Below are positions 56,296 to 64,000 of a stretch of 64,000 nucleotides of DNA, piece after piece. Made by a program: the position numbers and the translations under genes. The stretch lies in NCBI RefSeq assembly GCF_000744225.1, contig NZ_JQLN01000001.1:953753-1017752 (forward strand). Reading direction: 5' to 3'. The notes below the pieces were generated by a model. That model did not search any database, was not told where the DNA came from, and saw only the letters and a program-made list of their open reading frames with translations. This DNA comes from Kitasatospora mediocidica KCTC 9733. Its GTDB lineage: Bacteria; Actinomycetota; Actinomycetes; Streptomycetales; Streptomycetaceae. The stretch's first letter is position 1; each line of letters starts with the position of its first letter.

Positions 56296-57081
56296 TCAGA
56301 TGAACTTCTGGTCGGCGAGGTAGCCCGCGAGCTGCTTGCCGCCCTCGCCCTCGTCCTTGACGATCGTGCCGGCGGTACGGGCCGGACGCTCGGTGACGGT
56401 CTCCACGGCGGTCCAGGAACCGCCCAGGCCGACCTCGTCCGCCTCGATGCCCAGGTCGTCCAGGTCGTAGGACTGAACCGGCTTCTTCTTGGCGGCCATG
56501 ATGCCCTTGAAGGACGGGTAGCGAGCCTCGCCCGACTGGTCGGTGACCGAGACGACGGCCGGCAGCGCGGCCTCGACCAGCTCGGTCGCCGCGTCGCCGT
56601 CGCGGCGGCCCTTGACGGTGCCGTCCTCGACCGAGACCTCGGAGAGCAGGGTCACCTGCGGCAGGCCCAGGCGCTCGGCCAGCAGGGCCGGCAGCACGCC
56701 CATGGTGCCGTCGGTGGAGGCCATACCGCAGATGACCAGGTCGAACCCGGTCTTCTCCAGGGCCTTGGCGACGATCGCGGAGGTACCGATCACGTCGGTG
56801 CCGTGGATGTCCTCGTCGTTCACGTGGACTGCCTTGTCGGCACCCATCGACAGCGCCTTCTTCAGCGCGTCCTTGGCGTCGTCCGGGCCGACGGTGAGGA
56901 CGGTCACCTCGGCGTCGCCCGAGGCCTCGGCGATGCGGAGCGCCTGCTCCACGCCGTACTCGTCCAGCTCCGACAGCAGGCCGTCGACGGCCTCCCGGTC
57001 GGTGGTGTGGTCGTCCGCGAAGCGACGGTCACCGGTCGCGTCGGGCACGTACTTCACACAGACAACGATCCTCAAGCTCAC
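56296..57081 (-). CDS. etfB: Electron transfer flavoprotein subunit beta
   Basis: A 261-residue EtfB/FixA: SLRIVVCVKYVPDATGD at the N-terminus, EYGVEQALRIAE (about 41), VTVLTVGPDDAKDALKKALSMGADKAVHV (about 58-86), DLVICGMASTDGTMGVLPALLAERLGLP (about 113-140) and the AMP-binding region. It forms the heterodimer with EtfA. GTG 57081 has AGGAGA 7 nt upstream, giving a typical EtfB N-terminus. Two palindromic boxes lie 120-160 bp upstream and probably regulate the operon. Confidence 0.94.
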   Translation of the reverse strand: MSLRIVVCVKYVPDATGDRRFADDHTTDREAVDGLLSELDEYGVEQALRIAEASGDAEVTVLTVGPDDAKDALKKALSMGADKAVHVNDEDIHGTDVIGTSAIVAKALEKTGFDLVICGMASTDGTMGVLPALLAERLGLPQVTLLSEVSVEDGTVKGRRDGDAATELVEAALPAVVSVTDQSGEARYPSFKGIMAAKKKPVQSYDLDDLGIEADEVGLGGSWTAVETVTERPARTAGTIVKDEGEGGKQLAGYLADQKFI

Positions 57082-57201
57082 GGCCTGTCTCCTGTACTGG
57101 TCTCGTCCGGCGGCTGCGGCGGTGCAACGTACGGGAACGCACGCAGGCGCCACCCGCTTCGGACAGCGCATTCCTGCTGCCCGACCGGCACTTCCGGCAG
57201 C

Positions 57202-57240
57202 ATACTCGGCAGTATCCTGCTCTGGTTACTCGTCAGTATC
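57202..57240. promoter_or_regulatory. Twin palindromic boxes upstream of etfBA
   Basis: ATACTCGGCAGTAT (57202-57215) and TTACTCGTCAGTAT (57226-57239) are near-identical dyads with ATACT/AGTAT-type arms, 24 bp apart. They lie in the 269-bp gap between etfB and the thioredoxin gene, and would suit a TetR-type regulator of fatty-acid genes. Confidence 0.5.
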
Positions 57241-57350
57241 TAAATACCGGTCGCCCACATCTTCCCGCAATAACCGGGCGCTCTACCGCCTGATCATTGT
57301 GACGAAGCTCTCGGCCGGACCGGCCCCGCAACCCACCGGGAAACCGCTGC

Positions 57351-57707
57351 TCAGAACGCCTGCGCCAGGGCGGCGAGGACGTCGGCCCGGCGGGGCTGCC
57401 CGGAGGCCCGGCGCACCACCCTGCCGGAGGCGTCCAGCACCAGCACGGTCGGGGTGCGTTGGATGTCGAGCCGGCGGACCAGCTCGAGGCGCTGCTCGGC
57501 GTCTATCTCCACATGCCCGACACCCTCGACCATCCCCGCGACGTCCGCCAGGATCCGGCGGGTCGCCCGGCAGGGCTGGCAGAAGGCGGTGGAGAACTGG
57601 ACGAGGGTCGCCCGCTCCCCCAGCCCGGCCCCCTCGCCCAGATCGGCGGCGGACAGCAGCACGGCGTCATCCCTCCCGCACGCCCACGGCGCGCACAGCC
57701 CGGTCAT
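57351..57707 (-). CDS. Thioredoxin-fold protein
   Basis: A 118-residue protein with a thioredoxin-like core: LVQFSTAFCQPCRATRRIL (CxxC at about 43-46, reading CQPC), VEGVGHVEIDAEQ, then RLDIQRTPTVLVLDASG (cis-Pro at about 85) and a final helix. CQPC differs from the usual CGPC, which changes redox potential. The first 15 residues (GLCAPWACGRDD) carry two more Cys. It is likely a cytosolic disulfide reductase or a partner of another oxidoreductase. ATG 57707. It is transcribed in the same direction as etfBA but is upstream of the twin-box promoter. Confidence 0.85.
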   Translation of the reverse strand: MTGLCAPWACGRDDAVLLSAADLGEGAGLGERATLVQFSTAFCQPCRATRRILADVAGMVEGVGHVEIDAEQRLELVRRLDIQRTPTVLVLDASGRVVRRASGQPRRADVLAALAQAF

Positions 57708-58024
57708 ACCGACCAGTGTGCGGCACGGTCCGCCCCGCGCCGGGCCACCGCGTCGCGCCGTCGCCGCGCGGCACTACGCACCACACATCAACGCGCGGCG
57801 CGATAGCACCACTGCCTCCCTCGCGCAGCCCGGGTGGCCGGGATGTGACGACCGTCTCCCCACCCCGAGGTCCGCCCAGGTGACAGATGGCACCCGTTCG
57901 GGGGACGATCGTCGGAGAATCACCCGTGGCAGCCGCGGCGTGCCGCGCCCCGAGCCCGGTCCACCACGAGCCTGCGGGTGCCGCCGCACCGGGCTCGCGC
58001 CCGTGGGAAGAAGTAGGGCTGATC

Positions 58025-58813
58025 GTGGCAGAGTTCGTGTACCCGCCGGTGATTCGAACCGCGATGACCGTCTTTCGTGCGCTCGACATCAAGATCAAGA
58101 TTATCGGCGCGGAGAATGTCCCGGCCACGGGTGGGGCCGTCCTGGTCAGCAATCACATCAGCTATCTCGACTTCCTCTTCGCGGGCCTCGGCACGGTGAA
58201 GGGCGCCAAGCGCAAGACCCGCTTCATGGCCAAGGACGACGTCTTCAAGCACCGGATCTCCGGCCCGCTGATGCGCGGCATGAAGCACATCCCGGTCGAC
58301 CGGACGGACGGCCAGCCCGCGTACGAGGCGGCGGTGCGCGCGCTGCGAGCGGGCGAGGTGGTCGGCGTCTTCCCCGAGGCCACCATTTCCCGTTCCTTCA
58401 CACTGAAGAAGTTCAAGACCGGTGCGGCCCGGATGGCCGCCGACTCCGGCACGCCGCTGCTCCCGGTGATCCTCTGGGGCACCCAGCAGCTCTGGACCAA
58501 GGGCCGGCCCAAGACCCTCACCAAGCGGCACGTGCCGGTCATCATCATGATCGGCGAGCCGATCCACCTGCAGCCCGGCGACAAGCCGGTGATGGTCACC
58601 CGGCGCCTGCGAGCCGCGATGACCGAGATGCTCGACCGGGCCCAGCAGATGTACCCGGCCCAGCCGACCGGGCCGGACGACACCTGGTGGATGCCGGCCC
58701 ATCTCGGCGGCACCGCGCCCACCCTGGAGGTCGCGGAGGCCGAGGACGAGCAGGAGGCGGCGGCCAAGGCCGCCCGCCGCGCAGCGGCAGCCGAGGCCGC
58801 GGGCCACAACTGA
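58025..58813 (+). CDS. Lysophospholipid/1-acylglycerol-3-phosphate acyltransferase
   Basis: A 262-residue PlsC-family acyltransferase: the catalytic VSNHISYLDFLF (NHxxxxD, about 42-49), GMKHIPVDRTDG (about 84-95), VVGVFPEATISRSF (FPE-x-T motif, about 117-130) and LPVILWGTQQLW. The C-terminal 35 residues are Ala/Glu-rich. It acylates lysophospholipid during phospholipid synthesis at the membrane. GTG 58025 has AGGG 6 nt upstream and gives a typical N-terminus; a longer frame from 57887 has a Pro/Ala-rich, unlikely leader. Confidence 0.87.
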   Translation: MAEFVYPPVIRTAMTVFRALDIKIKIIGAENVPATGGAVLVSNHISYLDFLFAGLGTVKGAKRKTRFMAKDDVFKHRISGPLMRGMKHIPVDRTDGQPAYEAAVRALRAGEVVGVFPEATISRSFTLKKFKTGAARMAADSGTPLLPVILWGTQQLWTKGRPKTLTKRHVPVIIMIGEPIHLQPGDKPVMVTRRLRAAMTEMLDRAQQMYPAQPTGPDDTWWMPAHLGGTAPTLEVAEAEDEQEAAAKAARRAAAAEAAGHN

Positions 58814-59188
58814 CCCTCCTCGCACCACATCTGACACCGCGCACGCCTGACATCGAGCGCGCCTGACACCGAGCCCCGGACGGTAGCCGCCGTCCGGGGC
58901 TTCTGTGTAGCCGGACCGTGCCGCACCCGCGCGAATCGGCCAACGTCCTTGCCCAGGTGGGCGATCCGGGAACCGCATCGGATCAGCCCGGACAGCCGGT
59001 TTCCAAGCGGGCACAGACGGTAACCCTGGCCGAAAACCTACCTATCGGGCGTGAATATGCCAATGACATTTTCGTAGCAATGGACCTCCCTCGGTAGCCT
59101 TCCGTGTCGTGACTGCGACTCGGCGTAGCAGTCGCCGCGTGCCCCACACGCCCTCCGACCAGCCGCTGTGACCTCCGAAGGAGCCCGT
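58814..59188. other. Intergenic region before the roadblock operon
   Basis: A 375-bp gap containing short repeats CTGACACCG/CTGACATCG/CTGACACCG (about 58832-58872), the terminator at 58872-58903 and an AT-rich patch around 59045-59085 that probably holds the promoter of the roadblock operon. I could not fix a -35/-10 pair. No gene is evident. Confidence 0.4.
58872..58903 (+). terminator. Intrinsic terminator after the acyltransferase gene
   Basis: AGCCCCGGACGG (58872-58883) pairs with CCGTCCGGGGCT (58890-58901) with a 6-nt loop, followed by TCTGTGT. Confidence 0.7.
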
Positions 59189-59572
59189 GTGCCGGGTATC
59201 GACGAATGCCTGTCCCAGGCGATGACGATTGCCGGTGCGCGAGGTGTGAGCCTCATCGACTGGAGCAGTGGCCTGACGCTCGGGGCGTCCGGTCACAGTC
59301 CCACCGGCGATCACGAGGCGACGGCGGCGGAGGCGACCGACCTGGTCCGCGCGGCGGCCGACAGCCCCACCTTCGCCGACCCGGACGATGCCGGCACGCC
59401 CGTGCGGGACATCATCGTCACCTCCGACCGCAGCTACCACCTGCTCTGTTTCGTCGGGACGGTCTTCGACAGCAGGCTCGCCCTCCACCTCTGGCTCGAC
59501 CGGGCCGAAGGGAACCTGGCGACCGCGCGGTTCCGTCTGCAGGCCATCGCGGAGGAGCTGGTGCTGGGATGA
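59189..59572 (+). CDS. Roadblock/LC7-like protein 1
   Basis: A 127-residue protein of the roadblock/LC7 (MglB-like) type: PGIDECLSQAMTIAGARGVSLIDWSSGLTLGASG, split over about 2-35 (helix, then the GVSLID-SSGLTL strands), TAAEATDLVRAAA, IIVTSDRSYHLLCFVG and a C-terminal helix AEGNLATARFRLQAIAEEL. The group binds and modulates Ras-like GTPases. GTG 59189 has AAGGAG 5 nt upstream and is preferred over GTG 59168. It is the first gene of a four-gene unit, and its stop overlaps the next start (ATGA). Confidence 0.72.
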   Translation: MPGIDECLSQAMTIAGARGVSLIDWSSGLTLGASGHSPTGDHEATAAEATDLVRAAADSPTFADPDDAGTPVRDIIVTSDRSYHLLCFVGTVFDSRLALHLWLDRAEGNLATARFRLQAIAEELVLG

Positions 59573-60594
59573 GCGGCGTCAGAGGAGCGCGGATCGAGGC
59601 GCCGGGTGCGACGCTCGGGATGCCGTTGGTGCAACACGGTGCGCCGCTGGGCGAACTGCTCGGCCGGCCGCTGGGCGAGACCGTCGAGCGGCTGGCCGAC
59701 CGGCGCGCCACCGGCGCGCTGCGCTGCACCAGCGGCTCGGTCTACCTGGAGGCGGGCGTCGTCGTGCACGCCGAGAGCGAGTTCGCGACCGGCCTGGACG
59801 CCCTGCTGACCCGCTGTGGCCGGATACCGCCGGACGCCTGGCGGGCCTCCCTGCGGGCCTTCGGCGCGGAACACCGGGTCGGCCGGATGCTGGTCGAGCA
59901 GGGCCACCTGACCCAGGGCGAGCTGGAGCTCTGCCACCTGGGCGCACTGCACGACGCCGCGTTCTTCACCCTGGGCGCGCGGTCGATGGTCGCCTCCTTC
60001 GAACCCGGCGTGCGGCACTGGCTCGGCCCGGTGAGCGGGGTGAGCGCGCGGCTGCTGCGGCGCGAGGCCGTTCGGCGGCGGGACCTGCTGGAGCGGATCT
60101 GGCCCTGCCCGCAGGTCGACACCGCACCGGTGGCGCCGGGCCCGGCGGCCGGGCGCCGACGGGTGCGGACCAGCCTGCGCCAGCGCGAGTTGCTGCACCA
60201 CGCCGACGGCCGAAGAACCCCGGCGGACCTCGCCCGGCTGCTGGGCCGCTCCGCCTTCTCGACGACGGTCGAGGTACGCCGGCTGGCCGCCGCCGGAATC
60301 GTCGCCACCCCGCCGTCAGACGCGCTGCGGCCGGGCGCCGTAGCGTCCGACGCCCTGGCGCCCGGTGCCCTGGCGCCCGATGTCCCGTGCCCGGACGAGC
60401 CGCTGCTCCCGACCACCCTCGCCGGACTCCAGCGACGCACCCCGGGCGCCGCCCTGCGACGCCCGTCCGACGACTTGGCCGGCGCGACCGTCACCGCCTG
60501 TCCGCCGAACGCGGCGGCCCACCCGCTGTCCGCCCACGACCCGGACATCGCTCTGCTGAACCGGGTCAGAATCGCACTGGAGGCTCGACTTTGA
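59569..60594 (+). CDS. PATAN/DUF4388-like protein
   Basis: A 341-residue protein. Residues about 35-80 carry a PATAN/DUF4388-like motif: TGALRCTSGSVYLEAGVVVHAESEFATGLDAL, split over about 48-79 (beta-hairpin then helix, known from gliding and light-response scaffolds). Residues about 85-180 are helical and contain VGRMLVEQGHLTQGELELCHLGALHDAAF, also split at about 103-131. After a basic linker there is a C-terminal winged-helix-like region (QRELLHHADGRRTPADLARLLG, about 205-226). The last 90 residues are Pro/Ala-rich. No GTPase or kinase motif. The ATG overlaps the roadblock-1 stop. Probably a scaffold for the adjacent roadblock proteins. Confidence 0.7.
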   Translation: MSGVRGARIEAPGATLGMPLVQHGAPLGELLGRPLGETVERLADRRATGALRCTSGSVYLEAGVVVHAESEFATGLDALLTRCGRIPPDAWRASLRAFGAEHRVGRMLVEQGHLTQGELELCHLGALHDAAFFTLGARSMVASFEPGVRHWLGPVSGVSARLLRREAVRRRDLLERIWPCPQVDTAPVAPGPAAGRRRVRTSLRQRELLHHADGRRTPADLARLLGRSAFSTTVEVRRLAAAGIVATPPSDALRPGAVASDALAPGALAPDVPCPDEPLLPTTLAGLQRRTPGAALRRPSDDLAGATVTACPPNAAAHPLSAHDPDIALLNRVRIALEARL

Positions 60595-60622
60595 CTTCCT
60601 CTCCGTCCGCGGCCACCTCCTC

Positions 60623-61078
60623 ATGGCCATGAGGAGGGCGCTGAAGCAGCGCACCGGAAGGAGGCAACTGATCGCCCTGGAAACCGAGTTGCTGGCCGAG
60701 CTCCGCGCTCTCAAGAACCGGGTGCCCCATCTGGCGGGTGGTCTGGTGGCCAGCATGGACGGCCTGTTGATCGCCCATGACACCCACGACACCGAACCCG
60801 AAGGCCTGGCCGCGATGACCGCCGCGTCACTCGGCCTGGCCCAACGCCTGGCCGACGCCACCGGCCAGGGGGACTTCCGCGAGTCCCTGGTCCGCGGCGT
60901 GAACGGCTATGTCGCCACGTACGCGGCGGGCACCGTCTGCGTGCTCACGGTGCTCGCCCACCCGGACGTCAACGTCGGCCGCCTGCACCTGGAGTCCCGA
61001 CGCTCCGCCGAACGGATCGGCCTGATGTTGGCGGGCCCGACTCCCCGACCCCTTCCCCATGACGACCAATCAGCATGA
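60623..61078 (+). CDS. Roadblock/LC7-like protein 2
   Basis: A 151-residue protein: a basic N-terminal 20 residues, then the roadblock core LIALETELLAELRALKNRVPHLAGGLVASMDGLLIA (about 16-51; helix followed by GGLVASMDGLLIA strand-turn), EGLAAMTAASLGLAQRLADATG and YVATYAAGTVCVLTVLAHPDVNVGRLHLESRRSAERIG. It is the most MglB-like of the three. ATG 60623 lies 28 nt after the PATAN stop, and an ATG two codons on is an alternative. The start has no strong ribosome site. Confidence 0.75.
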   Translation: MAMRRALKQRTGRRQLIALETELLAELRALKNRVPHLAGGLVASMDGLLIAHDTHDTEPEGLAAMTAASLGLAQRLADATGQGDFRESLVRGVNGYVATYAAGTVCVLTVLAHPDVNVGRLHLESRRSAERIGLMLAGPTPRPLPHDDQSA

Positions 61079-61118
61079 CTCCGCACACCTTTGACCGAGA
61101 AGACAAGGACTGAAAACC

Positions 61119-61493
61119 ATGGCAGATGTGGACACGACGCTCCGACTCGCGATGACCACGGTGGAAGGGGCCATCGGCGCCGCACTGGTGGACTACGGCA
61201 GCGGAATGGCCCTGGGAACCGTCGACGGCCCGGGCGGGCTGGACCTGACGGTCGCCGCGGCCGGCAACACCGACGTCGTACGCGCGAAGATGCGCACGAT
61301 GGAAATGCTCGGACTGAATGACGGCATCGAGGACATCCTGATCACCCTGAGCAGCCAATATCACATGATCAGGCCGCTGACCGGACGCTCCGGAAAGGGC
61401 CTCTTCATCTATCTGGCCCTCGACAAGCGCCGCGCGAACCTCGCCATGGCGCGCCACCAGCTGGCCCGCATCGAGGCCGACCTGGAGGTCTGA
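61119..61493 (+). CDS. Roadblock/LC7-like protein 3
   Basis: A 124-residue protein: MADVDTTLRLAMTTVEGAIGAALVDYGSGMALGTVDG, split over about 1-37 (helix and paired strands), then VAAAGNTDVVRAKMRTMEML, IEDILITLSSQYHMIRPLTG and a C-terminal helix RANLAMARHQLARIEADLE. The order of secondary elements matches roadblock 1, to which it looks closest, suggesting duplication. ATG 61119 has AAGGA 9 nt upstream. It is the last gene of the unit, 40 nt after roadblock 2, and is followed by a hairpin terminator. Confidence 0.75.
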   Translation: MADVDTTLRLAMTTVEGAIGAALVDYGSGMALGTVDGPGGLDLTVAAAGNTDVVRAKMRTMEMLGLNDGIEDILITLSSQYHMIRPLTGRSGKGLFIYLALDKRRANLAMARHQLARIEADLEV

Positions 61494-61528
61494 CCAGCCG
61501 GCAGCTGTCAGCTGGCAGGCCGGTGGCT

Positions 61529-61569
61529 CGGTGGCCCGGAGAGACGCCCCAGTTCTCTCCGGGCCACCG
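61529..61569 (+). terminator. Terminator of the roadblock operon
   Basis: CGGTGGCCCGGAGAGA (61529-61544) pairs perfectly with TCTCTCCGGGCCACCG (61554-61569) over 16 bp with a 9-nt loop, 36 bp after the last stop. Confidence 0.75.
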
Positions 61570-61614
61570 GGCTGCCGGCTGTCGTGGAAGCGGTCCGGAA
61601 AAGGTCCGGAAACG

Positions 61615-61654
61615 CAGGTAACCCCCACCCGATTTCTCGGATGGGGGTTACCTG
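61615..61654 (-). terminator. rRNA operon terminator
   Basis: CAGGTAACCCCCACCCGA (61615-61632), loop TTTC, TCGGATGGGGGTTACCTG (61637-61654): an 18-bp stem with one A/C mismatch, just beyond the 5S 3' end on the minus strand. It should terminate the rRNA transcript and may also stop convergent reading. Confidence 0.75.
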
Positions 61655-61662
61655 GAATGATT

Positions 61663-61781
61663 GTTCGGCGGCGTCCTACTCTCCCACAGGGTCCCCCCTG
61701 CAGTACCATCGGCGCTGTGAGGCTTAGCTTCCGGGTTCGGAATGTAACCGGGCGTTTCCCTCACGCTATGACCACCGAAAC
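61663..61781 (-). rRNA. rrf: 5S ribosomal RNA
   Basis: The minus strand reads GTTTCGGTGGTCATAGCGTG at its 5' end and closes with CGCCGAAC, with the internal CCGAACCCGGAAGCTAAG typical of streptomycete 5S. About 119 nt; ends are placed by pairing of the terminal helix and may be off by 1-2 nt. It lies 84 bp downstream of 23S, with no tRNA in between. Confidence 0.95.
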
Positions 61782-61865
61782 ACTATGAAACTGTCAACCG
61801 CACCACCCCATGGCCACAGGGTGGGGTCGTTGTTTCAGAACAACACAGTGGACGCGAGCAACTGA

Positions 61866-64000
<2,135 letters not shown>

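Noticed and set aside
59189..61493. A conservon (cvn) operon
   Set aside because: No sensor kinase, DUF742 or GTPase gene is present, so it is only partly similar.

Overview
The window is about 72-74% G+C, uses GTG/TTG starts freely, and carries Streptomyces-type signatures: a Pls/PosA synthetase, an NsdA-like regulator, DUF397, DUF6643-type and DUF1707-FHA proteins, and a streptomycete-like 5S/23S rRNA tail. It is best read as a chromosomal segment of a Streptomycetaceae member (Streptomyces, Kitasatospora or a close relative). I see no phage, transposase, integrase, CRISPR array or tRNA. All calls come from reading the sequence. No database search was run, so family names rest on recognised motifs and general similarity.

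Layout. 1-3.3 kb: the 3' end of a Pls/PosA-type synthetase, nearly fused to an M1 aminopeptidase. 3.4-11.3 kb (minus strand): a compact operon whose order and protein types match MukF-MukE-MukB / JetA-JetB-JetC (kleisin, winged-helix partner, giant SMC-like ATPase) but with no JetD nuclease. It ends in a monooxygenase-globin fusion gene. This is the most system-like locus in the window. 11.4-17.1 kb: a small membrane protein, a saccharopine-dehydrogenase-like reductase, the pxpABC 5-oxoprolinase operon, and a MerR-PP2C fusion with a textbook MerR promoter. 17.1-22.7 kb: a HEAT-repeat protein, two small proteins, an NsdA-like TPR regulator and a phosphotransferase.

22.8-25.7 kb: an acyl-CoA-dehydrogenase-fold flavoprotein preceded by a long leader holding a leaderless Cys-rich mini-ORF, a conserved-looking unknown protein, a strongly structured candidate non-coding RNA (about 24.93-25.33 kb), and an orphan DUF397 gene. 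25.9-34.3 kb: several proteins whose catalytic residues are lost (DhaM-like His to Gln, NodB-like His to Gln/Ala, DsbA-like CEHS), glutamate racemase, two glycosyltransferases, MscL with a zinc ribbon, a Gln-rich protein and a MOSC protein. 34.4-57.7 kb: a beta-helix/AAA ATPase, regulators (DeoR, ROK, ArsR), two MFS transporters, a Cds1-like PLP enzyme, acyl-CoA and electron-transfer genes (enoyl-CoA hydratase, AMP-binding ligase, etfBA), a TmrB-Nudix fusion, a glucokinase-like ROK kinase and a DUF1707-FHA protein.

58.0-61.5 kb: a lysophospholipid acyltransferase, then a four-gene operon of three roadblock/LC7-type proteins and one PATAN/DUF4388-like protein. 61.6-64.0 kb: the 3' end of an rRNA operon on the minus strand (5S, then most of 23S, running off the window), converging on the roadblock operon through two strong hairpins.

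How the genes work together. pxpABC should convert 5-oxoproline to glutamate. etfBA, the enoyl-CoA hydratase and the acyl-CoA ligase fit fatty-acid oxidation, although they are not one operon. The SMC-like trio should form one DNA-associated complex. The roadblock/PATAN genes should form a regulatory scaffold for a small GTPase encoded elsewhere. Many intergenic regions hold near-perfect dyads, listed individually.
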